From assembly GCA_021324135.1 (NCBI GenBank), contig JAJPJO010000074.1, forward strand, positions 1 through 33,950: a DNA stretch of 33,950 bases, in the 5' to 3' direction. This document shows positions 8,444 to 18,256 of this stretch, in pieces. Both the position numbers and the translations under genes were made by a program. Source of the stretch: Pseudomonadota bacterium. Lineage in GTDB: Bacteria > Cyanobacteriota > Vampirovibrionia > Obscuribacterales > Obscuribacteraceae. The notes under the pieces are model-generated. The model did not search any database. It had not been told where the DNA came from and worked only from the letters and a program-made list of their open reading frames with translations. Within the stretch, counting starts at the first letter, position 1. Each line of letters opens with the position of its first letter.

Positions 8444-8665
8444 CAAGTGCGAAACCTTGATAACCCGTGGCAAGGAATATCCATCTGATGTAATATTGTC
8501 GAGTCTTGCCGAAAGACAGTTGATTTGTCGGCGCTGCTCAAACAGCGACCGGTCAATTCGAGCCTACCTGCGTACGGTACGGACACCTGGAGCCGATCTT
8601 TGCACCAGCTACGGTGCAGGGCCGGGATTTTAGCAGCGTTTCGCAATGCGTGAGGAATAAAAAAC

Positions 8666-10564
8666 ATGGTTGAAGTTCAAACCGCCACCGAGAAAGTGAT
8701 TGAGCAAGTCGCACAGCAACTGCGAGTCGACAGCATAAGATGCACTACCGAAGCCGGTTCTGGTCACCCCACCTCCAGTATGTCGGCTGCCGATTTGATG
8801 TCGGTGCTCATGGTCAAGTTCCTGAAATACGATTTCAATGAGCCCAATCATCCTAACAATGACCGGCTGATTTTCTCCAAGGGACACGCCTCGCCGCTCC
8901 TGTACTCGATGTACAAAGTGGCCGGCGCCATCGATGACAACGAGCTCATGACCCTGCGCAAGTTCGGGTCGCGCCTTGAAGGTCATCCGGTGCCTGAAAT
9001 TCTCCCCTGGGTAGATGTTGCGACCGGCTCGCTCGGACAGGGACTGGCTGCCGGTGTCGGCATGGCTATCGATGCAAAATATCTCGACAAGCTCTCCTAT
9101 CGCGTTTATGTTTTGCTCGGCGACAGCGAGGCTGCCGAAGGTTCCGTGTGGGAAGCGCTGGCCTGCGCATCGCACTATAAGTTGAACAACCTCACCGCCA
9201 TCCTCGACATGAATCGTCTCGGTCAGCGCGGCGAAACTATGCTGGGCTGGAACTCCGAAGTCTATGCGCAACGTGCCAGAGCATTCGGCTGGCACGCAAT
9301 CCAGATCAACGGTCATGACATTGGAGAGATTGAGCGTGCTTACGAGCAAGCTATGAAGACAGCTTCGCAACCGACGATCATCATCGCCAAAACTGACAAA
9401 GGCCACGGTGTCCCTCTTGTGCAGAACAAAGAGAACTGGCATGGCAAGCCGCTCAGCAAAGAAGAGGCGGAGGAAGCCATCAAAATTCTTGGCGGCGATC
9501 CGAACATCACAATCAACGTCCAGAAGCCGCCCGAGGTCGAAAAGCGCAGCCCGCTTTCTGATACCAAACCCGGTTCCGGCAAATACGAATGCCCTCAGTA
9601 TCAAAGCCCGATTGCCACTCGCGAGGCGTATGGCGACGCGCTCAAGGCCCTGGGTGAAGCATATAAGGACGTTGTCGTGGTTGATGCCGAAGTCGGCAAC
9701 TCGACGTATTCCGAGAAATTTGCCAAATCGAATCTCGATCGTTTCTTCGAGATGTACATTGCCGAGCAGCTCATGGTAGGCGCTGCAGTCGGTCTGGCGA
9801 GCCGGGGCAAAGCGGTTTTCGCTTCGACATTCGCTGCTTTCCTGACTCGTGCCTACGACTTCATCCGCATGGCGGCAGTTTCAAGAGCCAATATCAAACT
9901 GGCCGGATCGCACGCCGGATGCTCGATCGGCGAAGATGGACCATCGCAGATGGCTCTGGAAGATCTGGCTATGATGCGAGCTGTCTACGGAAGCACGGTC
10001 CTCTATCCAAGCGATGGTGTGTCGACAGCCAAGCTCGTTCATGCCATGAAAGATCTGAAGGGCGTCTCCTACATGCGCACGACTCGCAGTAAAACGCGAA
10101 TTCTCTACAAGGAAGACGACGAGTTTCCGATCGGCGGCAGCAAAGTGCTGAAGAGCTCCAAGGAAGATCAAGCCACGCTGATCGCCGCCGGCATTACTCT
10201 GCATGAGTGCCTCAAGGCTTATGACGAGCTGAAAGGCCAGGGTATAAACGTCAGAGTCATCGATCTCTACTCGATCAAACCGATTGATGAAGCGACGCTG
10301 CAGAAGGCGGCGAAGGAGACCGGTCTTCTGATCACCGTTGAAGATCACTGGCCGGAAGGCGGACTCGGCGATGCCGTGCTCGAGGCGTTTGCCGGCAAGA
10401 ATTCAGCGCGCGGCAAGAAGCCTAATGTACCCGATGCACTGCCTAAGGTGGTCAAACTGGCGGTCGGTTCGATGCCCGGATCGGGCACTCCCGATCAGCT
10501 CATGAATGCCGCCGGTATCTCATCGGATCATATCGTGCGCACGGTCAAGGCGTTGACGACATAA
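8666..10564 (+). CDS. tkt: Transketolase
   Basis: A 632-aa complete transketolase, transferring two-carbon ketol units between sugar phosphates in the pentose phosphate pathway with thiamine diphosphate and a divalent metal. The N-terminal TPP domain has GSGHPTSS, SKGHASPLLYS and the metal/diphosphate motif GDSEAAEGSVWEA with downstream N (from about residue 151). The pyrimidine domain has IAEQLMVGAAVGLASRG, whose Glu (about 365) should activate the cofactor, and the C-terminal domain ends with a typical GTPDQLMNAAGI segment. The short length and the GHPTSSMSAADLM pattern are closer to the animal-type, shorter transketolases than to the 660-aa E. coli type. GAGGA at 8652-8656 supports the ATG. 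A hairpin terminator follows, so it is probably monocistronic. Confidence 0.96.
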   Translation: MVEVQTATEKVIEQVAQQLRVDSIRCTTEAGSGHPTSSMSAADLMSVLMVKFLKYDFNEPNHPNNDRLIFSKGHASPLLYSMYKVAGAIDDNELMTLRKFGSRLEGHPVPEILPWVDVATGSLGQGLAAGVGMAIDAKYLDKLSYRVYVLLGDSEAAEGSVWEALACASHYKLNNLTAILDMNRLGQRGETMLGWNSEVYAQRARAFGWHAIQINGHDIGEIERAYEQAMKTASQPTIIIAKTDKGHGVPLVQNKENWHGKPLSKEEAEEAIKILGGDPNITINVQKPPEVEKRSPLSDTKPGSGKYECPQYQSPIATREAYGDALKALGEAYKDVVVVDAEVGNSTYSEKFAKSNLDRFFEMYIAEQLMVGAAVGLASRGKAVFASTFAAFLTRAYDFIRMAAVSRANIKLAGSHAGCSIGEDGPSQMALEDLAMMRAVYGSTVLYPSDGVSTAKLVHAMKDLKGVSYMRTTRSKTRILYKEDDEFPIGGSKVLKSSKEDQATLIAAGITLHECLKAYDELKGQGINVRVIDLYSIKPIDEATLQKAAKETGLLITVEDHWPEGGLGDAVLEAFAGKNSARGKKPNVPDALPKVVKLAVGSMPGSGTPDQLMNAAGISSDHIVRTVKALTT

Positions 10565-10609
10565 TCACGGTCATTGCGGAGCGCTATGGCCGCTCTGAAT
10601 AAACTTTAG

Positions 10610-10640
10610 GAGGCACCATATCAGGTGCCTCTTATTGTTG
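10610..10640 (+). terminator. Likely terminator after transketolase
   Basis: A perfect 8-bp stem GAGGCACC / GGTGCCTC with loop ATATCA, then TTATTGTT. The stem is strong but the T-run is interrupted. Confidence 0.65.
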
Positions 10641-10798
10641 GGTTTGATATCAGATCAATATCAAAAGTTTGCTTCGAGCCTGAAAAGCTTGTGAACGCAA
10701 GCCTTCGCGGACTCAGGCGTACAAATACTATTGCCCAATTCATAAGTTGATGTACTCTTCCATTAGCCCACACATATAGATTTGGCGAGGGGATGACC

Positions 10799-12049
10799 AT
10801 GGGCGATCGCGTATCGACGCGCGTATCTGAAGACAGCATTGTTCCTGCTCGTGCGAGCCTCGCATATTTAGCTCTCATTGGCGCGGACAAGAAAACAGGA
10901 AGTATCAAGAGCAACGATCCCGACTTTCCTCAATTGTTGCAGGGGCGCAACGAACGTACGCCCGCCCTGCAGGGAAACATAAGGACGGATGCATCGCCTC
11001 GAAGCCCCCGCGATCTGGAGAAAATGCGAAATGAGGTGGACGCCTTCAATTCGCTCTTACAGACGAGAGAGAGACTGGAGAGCATGCTTCCCGATGAGCG
11101 AGCCGGAGAACTGCGCCGGCTGAGGAGAGATTATTTCAATGCCGGCAATGATCTCGAGAAGCAGCGCATGCGCAACAACATTGATGTTGCCTTCCCTCAG
11201 ATGGCAGGCATAAACACTGATCTGCGCGCCCATGCCGGCACGGTCAGCAAGCTCGACACGCTGATGAGGAGTTATAAACGCGATCCACTGGAAAGGAACG
11301 GCAGAGGCGAGGTCAACTATCCGCTTCGACCTGCACTGCCACCGCATATGGTGAGCTTTGATCCCTACGACTGGTTTCGCCTCGAGATGTCGGGAAAGAT
11401 CGAGAGCTTTTACCAGCCGAAGCTCGATGATAAGTTTGATGCCGTATGGCAAAAGATCAAGGATGAGTCCGCTCTTGTAAAAGCCAATGAGGTATTGAAG
11501 CATCTCCCGCCGCTGAAAATTACTTTTGAAAAGTCGGGCGACATCGCCAAAATGATCATGATTATGGCGGGTGCAGAGCCGGGCGCCAGAGACAAAGCGC
11601 TTTTGAATGATGTCTTCGATGGCGTGACGTCGATTGAGAAAAAGGAAGGCGGGCTTGTGGTTCTCTCTCGCCAGGGATCGAAGTTCATCCCGGCGCCCAC
11701 TAAGGTAAATGTCGGGGCGGGCATTACGGTCAAAGGTATTGAATTGGGCACCATTAGCGGGCAGCTCAGGGAATCGGACGAGCCCGGGCTGGATAAAATG
11801 GAGGGTATTTGCATAAGACTCGATGTTCCGAAAGCTGTGGCAAGGATCGGAGTTCATACTGAAGTATGCGTGCGGAGCATCAGCATGGAGCATGCCGAAG
11901 ACCATGGCTGGCGAGTCTTCCTTACCGTCGATAATCCCGTGCCGCTCACTCAGCGACGAGCGCTTGGATTGCTGATCAGAGATGTCCCTCAAGAGGACAG
12001 AATCAAGGTGCCGATCATCACACTGGACAAGGACGGTAAACCGCGCTGA
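10799..12049 (+). CDS. Hypothetical protein
   Basis: I do not recognise this 416-aa protein. It begins with a polar, disordered-looking region, followed by a helical segment of about residues 70-150 (many Arg, Glu and Leu). A PLRPALPPHMVSFDPYDWFRLE stretch leads into a second helical block and then into a beta-rich C-terminal domain of about 180 residues (ITFEKSGDIAKMIMIMAGAEPG, GLVVLSRQGSKF, DKMEGICIRLDVPK). No signal peptide or membrane helix is seen. There are two nearby ATGs, at 10793 and 10799; GAGGGG at 10787-10792 touches the first but sits 6 nt before the second, so 10799 is preferred. It runs convergently with the kinase gene at 12069-14237. Confidence 0.75.
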   Translation: MGDRVSTRVSEDSIVPARASLAYLALIGADKKTGSIKSNDPDFPQLLQGRNERTPALQGNIRTDASPRSPRDLEKMRNEVDAFNSLLQTRERLESMLPDERAGELRRLRRDYFNAGNDLEKQRMRNNIDVAFPQMAGINTDLRAHAGTVSKLDTLMRSYKRDPLERNGRGEVNYPLRPALPPHMVSFDPYDWFRLEMSGKIESFYQPKLDDKFDAVWQKIKDESALVKANEVLKHLPPLKITFEKSGDIAKMIMIMAGAEPGARDKALLNDVFDGVTSIEKKEGGLVVLSRQGSKFIPAPTKVNVGAGITVKGIELGTISGQLRESDEPGLDKMEGICIRLDVPKAVARIGVHTEVCVRSISMEHAEDHGWRVFLTVDNPVPLTQRRALGLLIRDVPQEDRIKVPIITLDKDGKPR

Positions 12050-12068
12050 GCCTCAAGAGGGCAGCTTT

Positions 12069-14237
12069 CTATTCGATAGGGGGGAGAGCTGTATCGAAGT
12101 CTTTGGCATATTCTGGAAGGTCTGGGTCTATGTCGGCACGAAGCTCTAAATCACGACCCCAGCGGTTCTTATACGCGGACTTTAATGTCTCACCACAGTC
12201 GCCTGTCACAACTCGGCAGCGTATGATACTTAAGCCCTCCAACTTCGGGATTAAAATCATATCGTCCAATTGCTCCTTGAACACAGGACTGTGCTTTACC
12301 ATGAGGTGCGTCAAGTTGGTTTTTGACAACGGCTTAAAATTGAAATTCGGCTGGGCCGAGTCTATATAAAGACTGGTCAGCGATTTCATTGCGGAGATGA
12401 TATTGAGAGCGTTCTTACTGAGTTTTCGTCCATCGATCGAAAGAGCAGCCAGCTTTTTACTGTTGGCTACATGCCGCAACTGCTCGTCTGTCAAATTCGT
12501 TTGCTCCAGGGAGAGAAAGGTAATGTTTGATCTGGCGATCGCATCGAGACAATGATCGTTAAGCTTTGAGCCGTCGAGTTTGAGCTCGTTTAGTAGGGGG
12601 GATTTGGACAGCACGGTGATACCCTCGGGGCTAATGCTCGTGCCGCTGATGTAGAGGACCTGAAGCTTTGGCAGCTGCATCAGCAATGGCACGGATCGAT
12701 CGGTGATTCTTGTCGAGCCCGCCAGACCCACTTGCCTGAGATTTGGAAAGTGCAGCAGGTACGATGCTGTCTTATCGGAAAGGGTTGATGATGTGATTTC
12801 CAATGTCGTCAGAGTCTTTGCTAATGGGCTGAGCGTGAGCAACGCTTCCTCACTGATCTCTTCGTTCTTCTTCAAAATCAAAGCGTCGAGCGATTTCATC
12901 TTACTGATATATTTGAACGCCAGGTCGCCGGCCTCCGTGTGATCCAGAGTAAGCCGCTCGATCGGCATATCGACGATGTAGCGAAAACCTTCGCCCGTTA
13001 TTGTATTGGCGGTCACAAAGAGATCGCGCGTTTGTTTCAGCTTGGCCACTTTCTTGAAGTCTGCGTCTTGCGCCTCCCGCTTCAAAGAAACCGATGCTGG
13101 GTGGACCGGGTCGATCTTTATCGGATCGTAGCGCATATCCATGCGCAGGGCTTCGACGGCCGGCAGGGCGCGTGAAACCGTCGTAATTTGCCTGCCCTGG
13201 GGCTGAGGATTAGTCTGAAAGCTGATATGCCGAGCCATCTGCCAAAAGAGAAGCCCTGAACCGACAAGGACAAGACCAACAATCGCGGCATTGCGAGCCG
13301 TTATAATTCTGAGCGATTGTGGCGCCATATTCGGTGGCGCCGGATTGGCAATTGCCGCCGGGCTCTCTTCTTCTATGATCGCCACATCAGAGACGACCAG
13401 CGGCTCAAGAGCATCGGCTAGAGAATTCATCGAGTCGAAACGATTGGCCGGATCCCTCTCCAGACATTTGTCGACAATATCGACCAGCTCAGGCGAAAGC
13501 TCATCCTGACACCTGAGCGCCAGCGAAGGCGCTGCCTCCTGGATTTTTTGATTGATGGTCTCGATTGCGCTTTCGTTGAAGAAAGGCGGCTTGCCGGCGA
13601 GGCATTCAAACATCATACAGCCCAGGCTGTAGATATCGCTTCTGACAGTGACCTCCCGGTTGGTAGCCTGCTCGGGGCTCACATAAGCCGGTGTGCCGAG
13701 ATAAGAGCCGGAGTTGGTCAAACGCTGGTCCCCGACTTGCAGTTTGGCTATACCGAAATCGACAATCTTGCAGGCGATGCTGCCGTCATTCTTGAACTCT
13801 AGTATCACATTTGATGGCTTAATATCGCGGTGTATGACACCGCACTCATGGGCATAACTCATGCCTGTGCACATTTGCATGAAAATTTCGAGGGCGGCCT
13901 CTTCGCTCAGTCGCCCCTCATTGGCGAGCAAATGCGCCAGACTTTCTCCCTGGGCGTATTCCATTACCATGTAAAAGAATTTGTCGTTGAAGCCGAAGTC
14001 CTGGATGCGAGCGATATTAGGATGGTTCAGTTTACCGGCTGCCACTGCCTCTTTTTGAAAACGGATTATGGCCTCGGTATTGGCATGACGATTGAGCATC
14101 TTGATCGCCACTTTTATGTCGAGCACTTTATCGTGAGCCAGGTAAACGACGCCCATGGCGCCGCTGCCAAGCCTGCTCAGGATTGTGTAGCGATCGGCAA
14201 TGGCATCCGGCAAAGGTTCTGAAGCGCCCGTACTCAC
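12069..14237 (-). CDS. Membrane Ser/Thr protein kinase with C-terminal LRR domain
   Basis: This 722-aa protein has an N-terminal Hanks-type kinase: G24xG26xxG29, K46, E64, HRD at 136-138 with N143, DFG at 160-162, and GTPAYVSPE in the activation/APE region. All catalytic residues are intact. A linker leads to one membrane helix (about 317-336), then about 380 residues outside with AMN1/FBXL-like leucine-rich repeats of the form 'L..L.l..t.itd.gl..L'. This suggests a receptor kinase that senses something through its LRRs; the ligand is unknown. The start is GTG (MSTGASEPLPD), with no strong SD. It is divergent from the kinase gene at 14358 across 120 bp, so the two may be co-regulated. Confidence 0.92.
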   Translation of the reverse strand: MSTGASEPLPDAIADRYTILSRLGSGAMGVVYLAHDKVLDIKVAIKMLNRHANTEAIIRFQKEAVAAGKLNHPNIARIQDFGFNDKFFYMVMEYAQGESLAHLLANEGRLSEEAALEIFMQMCTGMSYAHECGVIHRDIKPSNVILEFKNDGSIACKIVDFGIAKLQVGDQRLTNSGSYLGTPAYVSPEQATNREVTVRSDIYSLGCMMFECLAGKPPFFNESAIETINQKIQEAAPSLALRCQDELSPELVDIVDKCLERDPANRFDSMNSLADALEPLVVSDVAIIEEESPAAIANPAPPNMAPQSLRIITARNAAIVGLVLVGSGLLFWQMARHISFQTNPQPQGRQITTVSRALPAVEALRMDMRYDPIKIDPVHPASVSLKREAQDADFKKVAKLKQTRDLFVTANTITGEGFRYIVDMPIERLTLDHTEAGDLAFKYISKMKSLDALILKKNEEISEEALLTLSPLAKTLTTLEITSSTLSDKTASYLLHFPNLRQVGLAGSTRITDRSVPLLMQLPKLQVLYISGTSISPEGITVLSKSPLLNELKLDGSKLNDHCLDAIARSNITFLSLEQTNLTDEQLRHVANSKKLAALSIDGRKLSKNALNIISAMKSLTSLYIDSAQPNFNFKPLSKTNLTHLMVKHSPVFKEQLDDMILIPKLEGLSIIRCRVVTGDCGETLKSAYKNRWGRDLELRADIDPDLPEYAKDFDTALPPIE

Positions 14238-14357
14238 GCAATAGTCATCTCATGTTATCTGTCCTGAGTTATGCCACTTTCGGCTGCCGACCTACCGCAT
14301 TCGAGTCGATGGCCTGGGTATAAAGGCGGGAGTAAGGTCTACAGCAGGGGATCGGCG

Positions 14358-16709
14358 GTGAGCACCTGCAGCAAATGTGGAAGACGGAAACAGGCTCAGG
14401 GGTCAGCCAGCTTGACTCAGTGGCTTCTGCTCTGCAATTGCGATGCCGCACCGGCCTCCGAGCCGGTCAAGACCAGGCTCTGCCCGGACTGTGGAAAGCG
14501 CATGGACACAGCCCGCCCGGGCAGCTTCACGCAATGGATCTTCTTCAGCGATGTTTGTACATGCAAGATTGGTGCAGGACTAGAACCCCGCGCCGACAAC
14601 GATGGGCTTGCTCATTTAGAGGCGACACTCGAGGAGTCCCTGGATGAGGACGAGATTGCCCTGGAGAGCGGTGCCTTTCCGGTCGAGCGATATAAGCCGC
14701 TTCAGTTGCTCGGCTCGGGGGCTTCCAGCAATGTTTATTTATGCCGCGACCGCATGCTTCAAAAGAAGATTGCCGTGAAGACACTTCTGCGGCGGTCACG
14801 CCAGGAGCTGGTTTTGTTTCACAAGGAAGCGAGAGCCAACAGCTCGCTCAGACATCCAAATATAGTTCAGGTCCTGGACTTTGGTGCCACTGCAGACGGT
14901 TCACCATTCATGGTCATGGACTATGTTAGAGGCGAGAACTTGCAGCAGATCTTGCAGAATAAGGGCAAGCTGACATGGCAGCAAACTTTTCGACTGATGA
15001 TCGAACTCTGCGATGCTCTTTCCTACGCGCATGACAAAAAAATCCTCCATCGTGATTTGAAGCCGGGCAACATCATAGTGAGTGACATTGAGAGCAATCC
15101 GCCTGGTGTCACCCTGATTGATTTCGGCGTTTGCAAAATTGAAACCGCCACCCTGGCGAGCATAACTCTGCAGCAATCATCCATCGTCGGAACACCTGCC
15201 TACATGAGCCCGGATCATGTAGCTGGAATCCAGTACTCCGAGCGCTCGGAGATTTACTCGCTCGGCTGCATCATGTATGAATGTCTCACCGGGCAGCCGC
15301 CCTTCGTGGCCGACACGGCGCTCACTATTTTATCGATGCACGCTGGTCTGGAACCTGCCCCACTGTCTCAAGCCGGCCTCAGCGATGCTCCGGATGTGGT
15401 GCAATCTATAGTCTCCACTTGTTTGAAAAAACGGCCTGAAGAGCGCTACAGATCGGCAAGCGGGTTAAGAAATGCATTGAAGGCGGCTCTTCGTGAGCCT
15501 GGTGACGGCGGCAGCGCGGTGCCACCGCAAATGGTGGCGCTAGCTCCCTGGTCGAGGTATGGTCTCTCGCTTCCCTGGTTCGTAATCGGAGTTTCGCTGT
15601 GCTGCTTCGTCCTGGTCGCCGGGTTGTTTTATTCGACGAGCGCCGTGTTGGGCTGGCTTTCCGCGCCCCACGGCACTGCCGAGGAGCAGTTCAGGGCACT
15701 TTTCGAGATCCGCCCGGATGAAAATGGCAATCCCACTTGCTACGCTCGCAGTAACAATTTAAATGATGATGAATTGAAACTTCTCAAGGACAGGAAGTTC
15801 ATCGCTTTGATTTTGCACGAGCAACCAGCGCTGAGCGATGCATGTTGCAAATACATTGATCTCCTTCCGATTACCTCATTGGGTATCTGGCACAGCAAGA
15901 TCACAAACAGGGGTCTCAAACAACTGAGCAGAAGCTCGACCCTGCGTTTCCTCTGCCTGGACGGCAGTGCCGTCACCGATTCCGGTATCAAATATCTCAA
16001 TAAGGACCTGGGCAGTCTCGATCTGTCGAGAACAACGGTCGGCGATGAAGGCGCAGAGCAACTCCCGCGCCTGGATAAACTGACTCAGCTTGTCATGACG
16101 CATACAAAGATCAGCGACAGGGGCATGGCCTGTATCGCAAAAATGCCCAGGTTGAGCGCCTTGTATGTGCAATTCTGCAAAATCTCCGATGCCGGTTTTG
16201 CCCAACTGAAAGAGAATCGTAGCCTGACTAAACTCTATGTAGAGGAGACCGGGTTTTCCGACGCCGGACTGGAGGCGCTCAAACAATTGCCTCTGAAAGA
16301 GCTTGATGTCGAGCATTGTGCCCTATCGGATCAGGGTTTGGACACGATCGCGGAGACATGGCCGAATCTGGAATACCTTTCACTGGCACGAACCGGCATA
16401 AGCGGCTCGGCTCTCAGTAGGAACCTGCCATTGCTCAAACATCTCAAGAAATTGAGCCTCGATAATCTGCCAATCGCTGATGCCGATATAGAGGCAATCT
16501 CCGATATGAAGGAGATGCAGTCGATCAAACTGTCGTGCACGCACATCACCGATAAAACTCTCGAGAGACTGGCACGCTTGCCGGTGTTGAAAGAGATCGA
16601 TCTGAGCGGTGACGCGCAGGTCTCGGCAGAAGCCAGGAACAAAGTGCCTAAGCCAATACGCATTATTGACACATCATTATTCAACATCCCGGGACTGAAA
16701 AAACCTTAG
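14358..16709 (+). CDS. Membrane Ser/Thr kinase with duplicated Cys module and LRR domain
   Basis: This 783-aa protein starts at GTG with AGGGG at 14345-14350 upstream (the frame is open back to 14271). Residues 4-28 and 42-69 are two copies of a putative zinc module: C4xxC7...C26xC28 and C42xxC45...C67xC69, each with GS...TQW between the Cys pairs. The kinase domain has GSG at 119-121 (third Gly replaced by Ser124), K141, HRD at 231-233, N238, DFG at 255-257 and GTPAYMSPD. A membrane helix of about 25 residues follows near residue 405, then about 330 residues of LRRs ('L..L.L..T.i.D.G...L'). It is the divergent partner of 12069-14237. The Cys module is probably cytoplasmic, with the kinase. 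Confidence 0.92.
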   Translation: MSTCSKCGRRKQAQGSASLTQWLLLCNCDAAPASEPVKTRLCPDCGKRMDTARPGSFTQWIFFSDVCTCKIGAGLEPRADNDGLAHLEATLEESLDEDEIALESGAFPVERYKPLQLLGSGASSNVYLCRDRMLQKKIAVKTLLRRSRQELVLFHKEARANSSLRHPNIVQVLDFGATADGSPFMVMDYVRGENLQQILQNKGKLTWQQTFRLMIELCDALSYAHDKKILHRDLKPGNIIVSDIESNPPGVTLIDFGVCKIETATLASITLQQSSIVGTPAYMSPDHVAGIQYSERSEIYSLGCIMYECLTGQPPFVADTALTILSMHAGLEPAPLSQAGLSDAPDVVQSIVSTCLKKRPEERYRSASGLRNALKAALREPGDGGSAVPPQMVALAPWSRYGLSLPWFVIGVSLCCFVLVAGLFYSTSAVLGWLSAPHGTAEEQFRALFEIRPDENGNPTCYARSNNLNDDELKLLKDRKFIALILHEQPALSDACCKYIDLLPITSLGIWHSKITNRGLKQLSRSSTLRFLCLDGSAVTDSGIKYLNKDLGSLDLSRTTVGDEGAEQLPRLDKLTQLVMTHTKISDRGMACIAKMPRLSALYVQFCKISDAGFAQLKENRSLTKLYVEETGFSDAGLEALKQLPLKELDVEHCALSDQGLDTIAETWPNLEYLSLARTGISGSALSRNLPLLKHLKKLSLDNLPIADADIEAISDMKEMQSIKLSCTHITDKTLERLARLPVLKEIDLSGDAQVSAEARNKVPKPIRIIDTSLFNIPGLKKP

Positions 16710-16892
16710 CCGGCGTTCCATCCAAATAAATTAGACGCCCCTGTGGGTTACACACGGGCGCCCAATTGCTCTAGTCGGGGGCAAAAAACTCAGTCTGATT
16801 GCGCGTTGTCGCTATTCTCCTTCTTCCATTGCTGGCTTATCTACTCGGGCATCGCTCATGGCGATCCGGGGGGACCGTTTTACTTGAGCCGC

Positions 16893-18083
16893 TTATGCGG
16901 CTACCAACTTTGGGTCGATCACTCTCTGCCATTCCATTTCTGATGGCACCCATGGTTGTTCATGCGGTTTTGTCGTTCTTAAAACCTCTAAAGCTTTTTC
17001 GTAAGTGACCACTCCTCTTTCAATCTCCTTCAGCAGTACCAATCCACAGCGGGACATTTCTCTGGTGACGATGCCCTGGCTGATCAGGGCTTCGGCAACG
17101 CTGACTTCGAAGTTCTTAATCGAAGCAGCGGTATCGCGGATGGTGCGCTCGTCGATCACGCCTGCCGCACGCAGCAGGGTCACGATCTGGTCGAGCACGT
17201 CAAACTCGTTGAGAATCTTCTCCAGGGGAGCGTTCATGGAATGAACCAGATTGAGCAATCTAATGGCGCGCTGCTTGGTGATCGATGAGGTCAAGAGCAT
17301 TCGCTGCAAATGAACGGCTGACTCGACGACCAGCTCGCTGCTCAAGTTATGCTGCACGAGGAGTTTTCCGAAGGCATCGTCCTTTTCGCATGCCAGCTCG
17401 GCCACGATTAGCGCATCCTCCCGGCTCAGCAATCCGGCTTCCACGAGGAGATCACCCAGCCTGGGATTGACTCGGTAATTTCTCGGCTGAACGCCTTCGT
17501 CGTTCAAAGCAATATCGAAGGCAACTCTGTCTCTGACGACTGTTTGGAGAACGCGTACTGCTTTGAGAAACTCGATGTGTTGCTCTCTGATCATCACTTG
17601 CAGATTCAAACAAACCGCATAGAGCGATTCGGAAATCAGCTGCAGCGAAACCAGGGCGCGACCAAGAGGGTATCCAGTGCTTTTTGAATGTCTTAGCGCG
17701 CATGCCAGACCGGCATCATCGACGATTGCGGCGGCAAGCAAAAGCTTGCCCAGCCTGGGCAATGGACCGACACCACGGCCGATACCATTCAGTCTATAAG
17801 CTTCGTCGATAGTGACCTGGTGCACGTGGGCAAAGCGCAGAAGAGCCTTGGCCATTTTGACATCAATGGCGCCGTCTCTAATCGAGGTTTGGGTTTGCAG
17901 TGCGCAGACTACATCTAATTCACTGACATGACCGGACATGACAAGCACGCGGCCGAGCGGCAATGTAGCACGCTTGGCGATAACGAGGCCCTGATTCAAT
18001 ACATCAGGTGAAATAATCCCGGCTTCCAGAAACAACTCTCCGAGCCGGAACCGGGATGATTGGTTCCGCTTTGTAATCAGCAT
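16893..18083 (-). CDS. Second tandem T2SSE_N-like repeat protein
   Basis: This 396-aa protein has the same plan as the protein at 7229-8443 but is more diverged. Units begin with FRLGELFLEAGIIS, PRLGKLLLAAAIVD and PRLGDLLVEAGLLS; a fourth keeps only LLRAAGVIDERTI and lacks the LGELL motif. Each unit keeps xPLGRxLVxxxxIS and a QxxIR-type element (LQTQTSIRDG, LNLQVMIREQ). No Walker motif, signal peptide or membrane helix is visible, and no pilus ATPase lies next to it. A protein-protein scaffold role is inferred. The start is ATG at 18083. Confidence 0.82.
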   Translation of the reverse strand: MLITKRNQSSRFRLGELFLEAGIISPDVLNQGLVIAKRATLPLGRVLVMSGHVSELDVVCALQTQTSIRDGAIDVKMAKALLRFAHVHQVTIDEAYRLNGIGRGVGPLPRLGKLLLAAAIVDDAGLACALRHSKSTGYPLGRALVSLQLISESLYAVCLNLQVMIREQHIEFLKAVRVLQTVVRDRVAFDIALNDEGVQPRNYRVNPRLGDLLVEAGLLSREDALIVAELACEKDDAFGKLLVQHNLSSELVVESAVHLQRMLLTSSITKQRAIRLLNLVHSMNAPLEKILNEFDVLDQIVTLLRAAGVIDERTIRDTAASIKNFEVSVAEALISQGIVTREMSRCGLVLLKEIERGVVTYEKALEVLRTTKPHEQPWVPSEMEWQRVIDPKLVAA

Positions 18084-18256
18084 GAGATACTCCCATCAGG
18101 GATTGGGTAGGAAGAACCGCGGCAGAACTCCGAAAAGACATGAATCTTTTCCTGACCTCAGGCGGCCGTTATCTTGCTAGGAACGTTCAGAGCCGCACGC
18201 AAATTTGTTGCGGTTTTCCGAGAGCGTCTTTTTTTTTAGTAAGTTGATTTAAATTG

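Noticed and set aside
8630-9604. Long antisense open frame (324 codons) within transketolase
   Set aside because: It is a mirror of a strongly coding gene with full transketolase motifs; its own composition has no recognisable domain.
11057-11992. Antisense open frame (311 codons) opposite the hypothetical gene
   Set aside because: No domain, no SD, and fully contained in the plus-strand frame that has an SD.
16710-16892. Short plus-strand open frames and a GC-rich hairpin (about 16733-16763)
   Set aside because: Frames have no SD or domain. The hairpin has mismatches and lacks a T-run, so I do not call it a terminator.
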